Below, one piece after another: positions 1 to 10,625 of a stretch of DNA of 64,000 bases. How positions within the stretch are numbered: position 1 is the first letter of the stretch; the number at the start of each line of letters is the position of its first letter. The translations under genes were made by a program, and so were the position numbers. Source of the stretch: Siphlonurus alternatus (lineage: Eukaryota > Arthropoda > Insecta > Ephemeroptera > Siphlonuridae); contig OX463785.1 of the NCBI GenBank assembly GCA_949825025.1, positions 6,799,979 to 6,863,978 of the forward strand, read 5' to 3'. The notes under the pieces are model-generated. The model was not told where the DNA came from. It did no database searches and worked only from the letters and a program-made list of their open reading frames with translations.

Positions 1-519
1 ATACTTGTAGCTTTGTAAAGAATCATTTCAAACTATGAATTGTAATTTTCATTGCATTCGAACCCACACACAAAATTTAATTTCCTCAAATTCCATTACA
101 AAATAGTAGATTAGCAACTAATATTTTTTTATACAGGAACAGCATGCAGTTTATATATGAAAGCTAAATGGTGGACGTGGAATCAAGAATATATATATAT
201 TATATATAAAAGATAAAAAATATTCTGCACTGCTGGCTACGAATATATTATAATTGTTATCATATGCAGTGAAAAAAAAAAAAAAAAAAGTGAGTCATTT
301 CTTTATAATATTATACTTCATGCCATGGTGTTACAACAATATCATTCTAGCCCGACAATCATAAAACCAAGATAATTAATAATTATATCCCGGCGTTTAG
401 GATCCGGCATGCAACAACTCTCATGCGTTTCCATGAAATATTTTGACACAGAATTAATACCGTTATCACAATTTTCACGACGTTTACATTTTCCAAAATA
501 CACAGAATAATGGGGGTCG
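1..519. other. AT-rich non-coding sequence
   Basis: AT-rich sequence with short A runs and TA microsatellite tracts (about 190-210 and 270-290). No exon-like GC island, splice-flanked open frame or fold-back was recognised here. Confidence 0.5.
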
Positions 520-690
520 TACACTGACTTCGTCGTATCGCATCGTATGATAACAATTTAGAACCGGTTCCAACGTATACAATCGCGCATGCAATAAGAA
601 ACGAAGCTATATGTGCGTGTACACCTGATCACATGCATAGTTTCTTAATTATTTTAATCATACACTGCTAAATCATACTATTCTGTTTGA
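520..690. mobile_element. Degenerate MITE carrying an AACCGGTT palindrome
   Basis: A decayed relative of the elements at 7710-7918 and 34258-34456. It shares the series of CGTATGAT-like motifs, the central AGAACCGGTT core (560-571) and a GAAACGAAGC-like stretch, in similar order. The terminal inverted repeats that define the better copies are not clear here, so the boundaries are approximate. It would be a non-autonomous DNA transposon with no coding capacity. Confidence 0.5.
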
Positions 691-1004
691 ACCAGCCTCT
701 TTCATCTTATTTTTGATCATATTTTAATTATCTATGGACTATTTCAACATATTACGCAATAAGTTTGCCGCTTCTCTAAAAAGAACGAAGCATCGTCTCA
801 GTCTGTCTACTTTAAACCGGGCTACTGCTATAACTTGACTATACTGCAGAGTCAATGAGAACCTGTGACGTCATCAAATGTTGTTGTTGTCAGGGGTAAA
901 ACCAGGGATATCGATTAGTTGAAGTAGAAGAGTGTTTTTGGTGGTGCTGTGAGCTCTTCATGATGAAAACATTAAATCATTATGATAAAATTGGCGATTC
1001 ACGA

Positions 1005-1095
1005 CAAGAGTTATCCAGTTTTCTCAACTAACCGTGGTTAACACCAGCCTTATTCAATTACACTTAGTGAGAAAACTGGATAACTCTCTAAAATC
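1005..1095. mobile_element. Short fold-back element
   Basis: The arms read AGTTATCCAGTTTTCTCA (about 1010-1028) and its reverse complement (about 1069-1087) around a roughly 40-bp loop. A related copy lies at about 1215-1325. It looks like a small MITE or MITE remnant. Confidence 0.55.
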
Positions 1096-1150
1096 ACTCT
1101 ATATGCCGCGTCCATGGCGTACATGAAAAAAAAACGTCATATAAGCAGGA

Positions 1151-1214
1151 TAAAATTAGCATTGCTATTGTATATTGGGAGTTAAAATTAGCATTATTAT
1201 TGTATATTGGGAGT
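1151..1214. repeat. Two-unit tandem duplication of 32 bp
   Basis: Two adjacent copies of a 32-bp unit containing TATTGTATATTGGGAGTT differ at only a few positions. The duplication lies between the two small fold-backs. Confidence 0.8.
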
Positions 1215-1325
1215 TATTCACGAAGGCGTTATCCAGCTTTCTCCTGCATTAACCATGGTTAGCACCATAGAATTTAGGCTGTCACTAAACGTGGTTAGGG
1301 AAAAAACTGTATAACTTCTTTTATC
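1215..1325. mobile_element. Second copy of the short fold-back
   Basis: It shares GTTATCCAG.TTTCTC and ACC.TGGTTA blocks with the element at 1005-1095 and ends in an inverted, more diverged arm (ACTGTATAACTT). It is probably an older member of the same family. Confidence 0.45.
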
Positions 1326-1344
1326 GCCCATTAACCAATATAAG

Positions 1345-1613
1345 GCCGCGTCTCATTTAAAGAATGCGAACTAAAAGTGTATACACTTCAAACACTAATT
1401 TAGTATAAATACTTATTTTAAATGAGACAACTTTACTGTAAACTAGCGCCAACACTTCGTAGTGTCAAAAGTTGAAAACATTTGCATCAGCTGATCAATG
1501 TTAAAAAATTTAGTGTCTGTGTTAGTGTTTGAAGTTGCTATTTCAAACACTAAATACTAGACCCTTCAAACCCTTCAAATACTTGAACACTTGCGCTAAT
1601 TGAGACAACAGTT
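1345..1613. mobile_element. MITE with GTCTCA-type ends
   Basis: The ends read GTCTCATTTAA...GCG on the left and the inverted (T)TGTCTCAATTAGCGC on the right. The interior is rich in repeated AACACTT, TTCAAACACTA and TAGTGT words in both orientations, typical of subterminal repeats in short non-autonomous DNA transposons. There is no coding capacity. Confidence 0.5.
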
Positions 1614-1871
1614 AGTGTCAATATGGCGTCAACACTTAAAAAAATTGACAATCGATAATGTGTTTAGTGTGCATTTTCGTGGATTGGCATTCATTCTAAG
1701 TCGTGTTAGAAGCTAACTTTTTCATATAAAAAAAAAATGTGGAAACTTTAATTCCATTACTATCGAAATAAAATCTATTGGACCACAGATATTTCACGAT
1801 TCGGGATAACCCATCATGTTTTTCAAACTTCTACACATAAACATTATACTAAACTCGTGCTCTGTCTTAGT

Positions 1872-1881
1872 CTATAAATAG
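1872..1881 (+). promoter_or_regulatory. TATA box
   Basis: CTATAAATAG is a full-consensus TATA box. An ATG in good context (ATCAACATGG) opens a short ORF 40 bp downstream. The same 10-mer also fits the loose MEF2 consensus, which carries little weight in such AT-rich DNA. Confidence 0.35.
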
Positions 1882-1920
1882 GGAGAAAGTAAGACAAATT
1901 AGAAGAGCTAGGTAATCAAC

Positions 1921-2064
1921 ATGGTTGTTGATATCAGTTTACCCTCCTTGGTTCCAAGAACAGCTCTATACAAGTTGGTAACCAAGGCATTGGAAATCAT
2001 TACTGCCCCAGCAACCAAAGTTCCATTATATACAGTTCTACGACCTCTACGATTTAAAATATAA
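1921..2064 (+). CDS. Possible 47-residue single-exon ORF
   Basis: The ATG at 1921 opens a 47-residue frame ending in TAA at 2062-2064. The protein begins MVVDISLPSLVPRTAL and ends in a basic tail (LRPLRFKI). It has no obvious signal peptide and I do not recognise a family. It is listed because a consensus TATA box lies about 40 bp upstream, the start context is good, base composition is more balanced than the flanks, and an AATAAA follows near 2325. It could equally be a chance ORF, the end of a decayed mobile element or a processed copy of a small gene. Confidence 0.25.
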   Translation: MVVDISLPSLVPRTALYKLVTKALEIITAPATKVPLYTVLRPLRFKI

Positions 2065-2404
2065 TTAGAATAAGGTTTCTTAATAGTTTTTTTTGCATAT
2101 AACCTAGGCTGAAGAAATCTTACACCTGCAATACCGGTACCAATGCAGTCGAAATATTTTCCTCTTAATTTCCAAGAACAACTTTATTTCAGACTTTAAT
2201 ATAATATCAACTCTCATAACCACCTTCATATAAACAAACTACGACGTTACTGACACTATAATACACCTCTGTTAACCAAAAAATGATATACCTTGTCCAA
2301 TTTGCCCTATAAAGCTGCAGCATTAAGAAATAAATAATATAAAACTGCAATTTTAGTTCATGTGAGAAGACACGAACACCTAGGCTAGATCGTACTAAAA
2401 AAAA

Positions 2405-2860
2405 GTAAGCTACCAAAACAGTAACGTTTAGGCTACCCCGAAGTGTAATTTTCCACAATTATAGGACATTATTATTTACTTTACAAACTGACAAGTCTAA
2501 AATTACATAATAATTTAGTTAGAATAGCCAGCATAGAATTGTTGCTCGTAAACTAGACGACACTAATTTTCTAAAAGCTCATCAACATGCTAAAGATCAC
2601 CAAAATAGTAACATTTTGGCAACCCCGAAGTGTAATTTTTCACAATTATAGAACATTACTATTTTATTCCATAAACTCACTGACAAGTCTAATATCCCAT
2701 CATAACGTGAGGGCAGCCAGACAACACTAAAATTTTTAAAGCCCACCAAAACAGTAACATTTTTGCTATCCCGAAGTGTAATTTCCCACAATCATTATAT
2801 GACATTATTATTTATATCACAAACTGACAAATCCCATCATAATTTTGTGAGAGCAGAATA
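2405..2860. repeat. Three diverged tandem repeats of about 150-190 bp
   Basis: Three head-to-tail units start near 2415, 2602 and 2750. Each contains AAAACAGTAAC, CCCGAAGTGTAATTT, CCACAATTATA and a run ending ACAAACTGACAA. The open frames here (minus strand about 2207-2458 and 2597-2791) are by-products of the repeat and have no coding character. Confidence 0.75.
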
Positions 2861-2869
2861 CACGAGCGA

Positions 2870-3070
2870 ATCGTAACGTAGGCAGTAAGCGAGGCGGGAG
2901 AGAGAGGCGATAGTACCGCTAGAGCTTGCTGGCTGGCTGGCTGACGGAGCAAGTACACTGCGCCAGGCAGCAGCAGCCATCTTGTTGTCCCTTCTCCGAG
3001 CGCGAGGACTCGAACCTAAGCCTCTCGATTGATAAGGACACGTTGTTTCAATGTCAACGTGCGGTGAAAT
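2870..3070. promoter_or_regulatory. GC-rich, CpG-containing island; candidate promoter
   Basis: A sharp GC-rich island in AT-rich DNA with many CpGs and a (GGCT)n stretch. On the minus strand, CAAGATGGCTGC (2968-2979) places an ATG in strong context and opens a frame of about 42 codons (MAAAAWRSVLAPSASQPA...) to a stop near 2850. No strong splice donor is visible in it. A tRNA B-box-like GGTTCGAGTCC lies at 3009-3019 on the same strand, but the surrounding bases do not fold as a tRNA. It may be a promoter or first exon of the minus-strand gene represented at 8405-8499, or of a gene further left. Confidence 0.35.
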
Positions 3071-3099
3071 AATATATAGTTAGTAATATCCTATGCGTC

Positions 3100-4120
3100 A
3101 TGTTTGAACGTAACGAAATATCCTTGCGGTGCCTTGTGCTGGGATAAAAATAATAATTTAAATTGGTACGGAAAAGGGCACATGTAATTAATACTAACAT
3201 TTAGAAGTCTAGTCTTCACTTGTAATCAGTAAGATAAATAAACTATTTCATTAAAAAATATTATAATAATTGTTTATAATTATGTCCTAAACTATCTCCC
3301 AAATCTAGTTGAAATCAGAGATGTGCAAAATTACAAGTGTTATTGTAAATTATGTGCTATTTTTTACTACTACATAAAATATTTCACGTCACGGTCAGTT
3401 ATATAAAAAAAAAGTACCAAAATGACTATCATTATTGCAATTACGCCATCTCACAGAACAAATTAGCATTCAAGTGCGGGAGGTAAACAAAAAAACTGCT
3501 TATCACACAACGTTTAAATATCATGTACACGGACAAAATGGAAAAAATACTTTCTTAATTTTTCACTTCAAAATCGATGTTAATTATCAAGGTATTATTA
3601 TAAATTAATTTTTAGCACAGGTTTGGGTTCGAGTGTATCTGTACACATAAACAAATACATATAATGCATATACATTCAAGTGAATTATTAATCATCTCTG
3701 AAACATAAATTTCAATGCATCTGTAAACCAAAAAAACGCCACTCGATCCAAAAAGAGAAAAGTTGTAATTAATAGTAGCATTGATTCAATATTAATTAAT
3801 AATTATTTATTTAATTTTTTAGCATGCTTACTTTATGTGAAGAACGTATTTTATACATTGTATGAAGTATAAACTTCACCGATCAATAAAATTTAAACAC
3901 AATTTTGCCATGATAGCAAATACCAGCAAACAAGATTTGTGTAACTATCATTATTTTGTACCCCCAAAAAACTGTTCTAATTTCGCCCCTCTAACCCTCA
4001 GCTGTTTTTTTCGTTTTTATTTTACTATAAAATCGTCACTAAAGCCGGATATTTCTGATGTACTACATGCACACTTCAAAAATTACAATTTATAATAAAA
4101 TAAATTAAAAAGAACGTTGA
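3100..4120. other. AT-rich non-coding sequence
   Basis: No gene, fold-back or tandem array was recognised. The plus-strand open frame at 3862-4095 has no supporting start context, composition or splice signals. Confidence 0.5.
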
Positions 4121-4264
4121 AAATGTGGCACGTGATTGCAATGCTCATGGTCTAGGAGGAGGTTACATCACTGGAAATACGCGCAGGTATTATTACTGCA
4201 GCAGGAAAGTGTATGCTGCATGAGACTCACGTCAAGGGCCCTACAGTCACGACGGGCATGCCAA

Positions 4265-4870
4265 ATCACGAGTTGTACAAGCAGCTGCTAGGCAAAGCAC
4301 TTTGGTCTTTTTGTGGAAGAAAACTCGACTTCAAATGGTCGTTTCTCAACATAATTCTTATATAAAGTAGTAGTTTTATTCGTAATTTTGTTGACTTTTT
4401 TATATATTAAATATTAATATCATGGACTGATAATTATTATAAACAAATTGAGAATAAGTGAATCGTGACTTTTGGTCTTTTTGTGGAAACTGAAAATCAG
4501 CTTCGAATGGTCGTTTTTCAACATAATTTTAATAATAATTTTGTTAACATTTTGATACATCATATAATTTACATATAGTTATATAGACATTATGCATGGA
4601 CTGAAAATTTAAACAATTTGAAAATAAGTCAATCGTGATACAGTATATTATAAAAGTTATAATAGAAGCAGATGCTGCAGCACTAGGCAAAGCAGTTTTG
4701 TCTTTTCGCGGAAAGTTAAAATCTACTTCAAATGGTAATTTCTCAACATAATTCTAATGTAAAATATTAGTTTTATTCATAATTGTGTTTGCATTTTGAT
4801 ATATAAATATTATGGACTGATAATTATAAACAAATTAAGAAAAAGTCAATCGTCGGTACGATAAAAAAGT
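4265..4870. repeat. Three diverged tandem repeats of about 200 bp
   Basis: Three units start near 4288, 4468 and 4685. Each carries CTAGGCAAAGCA or TTTTGGTCTTT, then CTTC.AATGG, TCTCAACATAATT, ATGGACTGA and finally AAGTCAATCGT. The unit structure is clear despite divergence. It is flanked on the left by a GC-richer stretch (4130-4290) that I cannot assign. Confidence 0.75.
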
Positions 4871-5004
4871 TATAATTGTCATACGGTAAACTTCCTTTAC
4901 ACCATCAAGGTGTGGCTGTACTATGAAAATGGCGACTGCGTACGCAGTGACATTGCTTATTACTACTACTATGCACCTATTCTAGAAAGGTATTTTCCAA
5001 TAAT

Positions 5005-5300
5005 AACACATTGATCGTATGGACCACGTGCACCACCACCAGAACAAAGGTCTGTTGCAAGCAGCAGGTTTGTGCGAATGCCCCCCCGCAAGGAGGAGGT
5101 TGTTTGGACGACGCACAAAGCGGCCCTCTTATGACTGAGATAAGATTACGGCGTCAGCAGGGCTGCGAGGCAGATGGAGGAGACATTTCGCTGCCAACAG
5201 GCCCTCATTGCAAGGAGCCTAGTCCACCGACTTTTTACAGAAGAAATAATTTGGGAGGTGGGGTCATTCGTTTTTCTACCCCCACCCTTCCAGCTACGAG
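5005..5300. other. Unassigned GC-rich island
   Basis: A GC-rich block inside AT-rich DNA. The plus strand is open from 5011 to 5439 (142 codons), and a second plus frame (about 5151-5300) is also open. Neither resembles a family I know, and there is no well-placed promoter or clear splice pair. It may be a remnant of a mobile element or an exon fragment of an unseen gene. Confidence 0.3.
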
Positions 5301-5439
5301 TTTAGAATTTTTTCAATTTTGTCGAAACAAAATTATTCTCCTTTTACTCCAAAGTCACCCAGTACATTGTTTAGCTGCTTCGTTTAGCTTCATCAAAGAA
5401 TTAATAGTTACAGATATTAATTCTTTGGCTTCATGCTAA

Positions 5440-6650
5440 ACTTTGGCGCTTCTATGTTCTTGTATTTTACATCAATACGTCTTTGTAAACTCATTTTTTT
5501 CCCTCCATATTTTGTCATAAAATTTCTACCGGTACTAATTTCTAACTAAAATACTGTGGGGGAACGAACAAAAATTTATCTTTTTAGAAAAAAATGTCAA
5601 AGTCAACAAACTTGATAAGATTATTACTTTGGGGATACATTATTATATATATATATATTTTTTATACTTTTTCCATTATATTTTTTAATGAGTTTCATGC
5701 CCCATTGGGTCATTGACTACATATAAATGTGCTATATATATAAAAAAAACTAGGCCTACCTTACATTATATTTAAATGAACATTTTATGACATTCAAATA
5801 GCACACGATAACATGGTGATGATAAGACACAAACGTACTGAACGGCCTTGTTGTTTATTTGTCATACAATTTACGCAATTTTCTTACTGAGCCAGAGACG
5901 GCAGCGTCGTCAGCAAAACATTTCTAATTTTAAAACAATATAAACAATATAGCGGCCTCGATTCACTGTATATGTACTATGGTAAATATTTCAAAGGTTA
6001 TATTAACTTTTTAATTAGCAAATTGTAATTAATTATACTTAAAATTTAATTAATTAAATTCAAAAACACAAGCCAGGTACATCTTTTACATAAGATTTAA
6101 GCTCTTTTTAATCTCAAAAAGGGTCAAAAAGGTCAACAGGTTTAGATTTATAAAAAAAAATTGGTCAAAAAATGCATTCACTGCAAACTATTTATACATC
6201 ATTGGCTTATTAAAACAGTAAATCTATCTGCACACATTTTCAAATAATTTTAATTAACTCCCAAGCCTGCTTTCTAATCAATTACATTTTGACAATTAAT
6301 TATATTCTAGAAGTAATAAAACAAGACATTTTGACAGAAGCCAAAATTCTGCAAGCAGTTACAAAATCAATAACTCTCGCTAACAAGATACAATTTTCGT
6401 GAAGTTAAAATACATATTATGGAATTTTACTTCAATAACATATTACGCAGTATATAATTCACCATTTAATTATAGATTACTTTCAATGGCAAAATTCTAA
6501 CAAACTAGATTTAAAAAAAGAACAATCGTTGAAATTTTAAAGCATAGAAATATTAAAAAATTGATTATATAGAGTTTTGTACTATCATATAATTTATTAT
6601 ATTTTTTTTCGAAGTTCCTTTCACCAAAATAAAACATACTACAAAAAAAA
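5440..6650. other. AT-rich non-coding sequence
   Basis: Long AT-rich stretch with a TATATA tract (about 5645-5660) and one TACCGGTA palindrome (5527-5534). No gene or structured element was recognised. Confidence 0.5.
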
Positions 6651-6659
6651 AGTAATCAG

Positions 6660-6870
6660 TCTACAATGTTGCCATATATATGGATATGGCAACATCGCAC
6701 AATGCCCTCAACGCTTGGCCGGGCCGCCGCCACCGCCTCGCTGCAAGACCTCTTTCAAAAAGCAACTGTGCGACGTTGCCGGTCTGGTGGGGTGGTGGGA
6801 GGGAAGTGCGGGTAAATATCAAAAGCTTTCATACCTCCCATCTCCTAGGCCAATAACAATGTTGCCATTT
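6660..6870. other. GC-rich block flanked by AATGTTGCCAT repeats
   Basis: AATGTTGCCAT occurs at both ends (about 6666 and 6858), and the left copy is followed by its own reverse complement (ATGGCAACAT), giving a small hairpin. The interior (6715-6810) is GC-rich with several CpGs. It may be a short mobile element. A minus-strand frame of about 42 codons follows a pyrimidine-rich AG site but has no other support. Confidence 0.35.
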
Positions 6871-7709
6871 ATTACTTAACCTCCCACTCATAATATCTAA
6901 TCATTTATCAAAGAAGTCACAAAAATTAGCATATTGTTCAAAAGTTCTAAAAAAATATATAGAATTTTAAATGCAACACCGCATCTAATTTATTTTAATC
7001 TATATTATCGACTTTTCCTTATCATTTTCTATATTTATATTAGAAACAGAGACTGATATTTTATTTTTTGAAAACAATATCGACTTTTAATTAAAAAGCA
7101 TAAATTTTATATGAAATGTGTTTTTCTCCCCAATAAAAAATATCTTATATTACAAAATCAATAATACAGAATGCCGATATATTGATTTTCTTTAACATTG
7201 GAATGACGAAATATGTCTTAATATTTAATGTCTTAATATAAAACCTACATTAATACATGATGTCAATTCTTTCTATAAAGGAACGAAATTAAAATATAAT
7301 TATAGAACATTGCCATGTAAATTGCCGCAAGCATAACAGTACTACAGAGAGTAAAGTCTATGCTAATTATTTATAAGATTTACTTGCAAAAAGAAACGTT
7401 TCAAATAGATATGACGCATTAAACCAGCTACATGAAACAGCAATTAAAATAACAATAGTGTTAACAATATTATCCTTCACTGAATCTGCCATATTTACAC
7501 TTTTTTCAAAAGACCCTGCACAGAAATATTATTGTTCCTTTAAAATGGCCTCAATATTAGCAACTTGACCTCACAAAACAATATATTTTTATTACATAAT
7601 ATTTTTTAATAAGGTGAAAGGCCTGTAGTCATAATAAAAATATTTCTTTATGTTCAACCTTTTCTTTGTACTAAAATTTTGTTGAACATCAAATAGCAAT
7701 TAAGAGTAA

Positions 7710-7918
7710 GGATGCTCGCAGACAGCATAATCGCATCGTAGTATGATTTCGTATCTTATGACTTCGTATGATAAAAATTTAGAACCGGTTCTTAAATGAG
7801 AAACTTACGCTGTCATACCATAGGATATCATGCGAAGCTGTGAGCACGCGCATACATGATCGCATAGTTTCTCATACGCTGCGAAATCATGCGATCCTGT
7901 CTGCGACTAGCCTATGCA
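7710..7918. mobile_element. MITE of the GTCGCAGACAG family with Grainyhead-type palindrome
   Basis: The left end contains CTCGCAGACAG and the right end its inverted match CTGTCTGCGA, with matching ATCGCAT/ATGCGAT subterminal words. The interior has TTTAGAACCGGTTCT (7778-7792), a perfect palindrome around AACCGGTT. The best copy is at 34258-34456 and a decayed one at 520-690. No coding capacity. Confidence 0.8.
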
Positions 7919-8404
7919 TAATGCATTAAAAAAATGATAGTAAAAAATTTAAAAAAATTTGCTTTGAGTTTAGTTTTGTAATAAAATTTTAGAAAAAGAA
8001 AATGATTACAAAATCATTGTTTTAAATAACGCATTGTTTCAGCTGATAAAAATAATAATCATTTTACTGCCGTTTTTTGCTACTTTAAAGCTAATTAAAT
8101 ACAGTTTTACTGTGATATTTTAAAAAATAATAATAAAAAATTATAAAATAACGTGCATATAATTATGGCAAATTATAATTCAACCATAATTTCATAAAAA
8201 TATTACGTTTTCCTTACATAAAATATAATAATTTAAAAAAATAAAATCCGAGAGGAATGCTTCCTAGAAAAAAGTATAAATTGTTTTAAAAATATTTTTA
8301 TAACAACGAAAAAATATTACTGTAAATTATCTGAAATTCTCTCAGATCAAAAAATGTCCCCCCAAAAAAATCCCCTCACCAAAAAACCAAAATATAATTC
8401 TTAC

Positions 8405-8499
8405 CTGTGTAATGTAGGTCTCTGAGCATATGAAAGTTGGGACGCGTTGGCAGCCATTGCAGCATGTTCCAAATGCACTACAGATTGCACTGTCTCCAT
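8405..8499 (-). CDS. First coding exon of an unrecognised minus-strand gene
   Basis: On the minus strand an ATG at 8497-8499 opens a frame beginning METVQSVVHLEHAAMAANAS and running without a stop to a strong donor, CAG|GTAAGA, at 8404. The exon ends in phase 2 after 31 codons and two bases. The island is GC-richer than its surroundings. About 60 bases upstream on the same strand is an insect initiator-like TCAGTT (about 8556-8565), giving a plausible short 5' leader. The other exons would lie to the left; none could be identified with confidence down to position 1, so long introns are implied. I do not recognise the protein; the visible part is Ala-, Gln- and His-containing and looks soluble. 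Confidence 0.6.
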
Positions 8500-8819
8500 A
8501 TTATACAAAGCTATATTGTATTACACTCACATGCTAATTATAACACATAAACCACCAACTGACTTAGGATGAAGCTTTATCACGCCACGACATAACTAAA
8601 TCACAATTAATATCATCCATTTAAAAAAATTAAAAAAAAAATAAGTTAAAATTAAAAAAAAAGAAACAATTAATTTCTTAAATTGAAGTCATTGTTACAA
8701 GTTTATAGAAATGTTTTTATTTTTCTATATTAAGTTTTTTTTATTGTTGTTATTATTTATTTTTATGATATGGAAGTCATTATTGTTGTCCTATTTGCGA
8801 GGATATTTTATGGACACCT

Positions 8820-8965
8820 CGCAGTGGACAACAATATAATATTTTGTTGTTTGATATTTCCCAAAGTTGAGAATATCTGGTTGCGGGCGCCGCCATCTTG
8901 TTCGCCGCACACAACAATGACGTATCCAGACGTCAACAATCCATTGTTGTTGGAGATGTAGCTTG
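8820..8965 (-). promoter_or_regulatory. Promoter-like island with a perfect TISU/YY1 motif
   Basis: On the minus strand CAAGATGGCGGC (8886-8897) matches the TISU consensus SAASATGGCGGC, which overlaps the YY1 site and in mammals drives both transcription and translation of short-leader mRNAs. The block is locally GC-rich, and a CRE-like pair (TGACGTATCCAGACGTCA, about 8919-8936) lies just upstream. It sits about 390 bp upstream of the 8405-8499 exon on the same strand, so it could be that gene's promoter or an alternative first exon (about 38 codons open from the motif ATG). Confidence 0.4.
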
Positions 8966-10260
8966 AACCAGCTGAGGACAAAAAAAAAAAATTATAAAAA
9001 TGATTTAATACAAGGTTAATTATTTCATTGTTTAAGTTAGATGTCAAGGAAATAACGAAATTTTTATCAAGAAATTGCACTTAATTACAGTCATTGTTGG
9101 TATAAATGCAACAGTGCGTTTTAAAACAAGTTATATGCAACTCAAAGGAAGTATGCTATGAAACTAACATGGCTGCCTAGCTCTTAAAAATTTATGCCCA
9201 CGAATTTAAACAATGAAAGCTCTTTATCAGATGCAAAAGAGAAAGAGTGTAACTTTTTTTTAATAATATAATTTTTACTTGCATTTTGACTAATTCGACT
9301 ATCTTTTTTTTATTCTGATATTATGCAATATGAGTAGCACCATATAAGAGCCATATAATTAATCTAATCTACCTAAGCTTTATTTTTATCATCTATTAGA
9401 TTAATACATTGTTACTATATTGAAATAAGCAGCATATTTTGACATGAGAAGAACATTTCTAATAAAAAATTTCACCCTAATTAGATATGGTAAATTAATA
9501 TTATATGCATCATTATTTTTATAACCAACAATAATAATTAATTGTCAAAACATAGTAAAAATTAATTTTATAACTCCTCCACGAATGATTCACAAACTGC
9601 AGATGCAACACTGCGTATAAGATATAAAAACTGTGCTATATAGCTAATGTTAGAGCAAAAGAACTGTAAAAAAACACAAGAAAAAGCTGCAACGGATGCG
9701 ATATGACATAATGTCTTATACAATTTATGTTACCATTTGGTGCCTCTATTTCTCTACATGAACCAAATCAAGCTACATTTTTCATTAGATACATTCCAAA
9801 AGGATACAATATAATGCACTTTTTATTACTTAGAAACGTAACACAAAAGAAGGAGAAAGGATTAGGTAAAGTAAAAATCGATTTTTCTCCCTACTATATT
9901 AAAATATTTAATACTTTCTGAACATACAATACTAAATAATTAAAAATACTAAAAAAAAAAAAATGTCATGCAGCGTTTACTATTTTTTATGACGGTTATT
10001 ATTTGTCGATATTTCACAAGCTGCATATTGAAAGTTCATTGTTCATAGTTAAAAAATACCTCTAAAAAACTATTATACCTAGGAATTTTACAGAATGTAA
10101 ATATATCAAATTGTAATCCAGGAAAAGGGTACTATACAATTAAATGGCGAATGATAAAGAAGAAAATGTAAAAAAATATGAGATAAAATTAAATTTATAT
10201 TCTAAAAATTTTAATATTTAAATACCATAGGATTTATATTGGGAAAACCTTTCTCACTGG
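8966..10260. other. AT-rich non-coding sequence
   Basis: No gene or clear mobile element was seen. Open frames here are AT-biased and unsupported. Confidence 0.5.
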
Positions 10261-10280
10261 GCAAGCTCGAAATACCGGTA

Positions 10281-10625
10281 TGAAAGGATAAAAAAAAAAA
10301 AAAAAAAAAAGAAAAAAAAAGTTTTAGGTCGGTGGATGGGATGGATGTTTTTGCGCTCAAGTTATGTTGGAAACAGGTCTGGAAGAGTTCATTTTAACCC
10401 AAGGGAGGGGAGCTGTTCGTTCTAAAAGCGGGAGAGGAGAAAAGAAAGGAGGAAAGAAGTGGGGGTAAAAGAGGGGAAGTCTGCGCTAGCCGCCGTCGCC
10501 GCATTTCACATCAATGGAGGGAGGATGGGAGGAAAGTAGGGGAGGTAAAAAGTTCACACACTGATAACAAATTTCCCTTCCTCCCCCTCCTTTTTTTTTA
10601 ACTTCCCCTACATTTGCCCTTATGA
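10281..10625. repeat. Poly(A) tract and purine-rich block
   Basis: A long A tract (10290-10320) is followed by GA-rich sequence. From about 10424 to 10480 the plus strand is almost all purine, and a second G/A-rich block (10513-10555) is followed by a C/T-rich block (10570-10615) that can partly pair with it. Such tracts can form triplex (H-DNA) structures. No coding content. Confidence 0.6.

Noticed and set aside
3005..3025. Possible tRNA gene (GGTTCGAGTCC on the minus strand)
   Set aside because: The flanking bases do not form the T stem, acceptor stem or anticodon arm; only the B-box-like word is present.
5011..5439. 142-codon plus-strand ORF
   Set aside because: No recognised family, unconvincing start context, and a second frame is equally open. 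Kept only as an unassigned GC-rich island.
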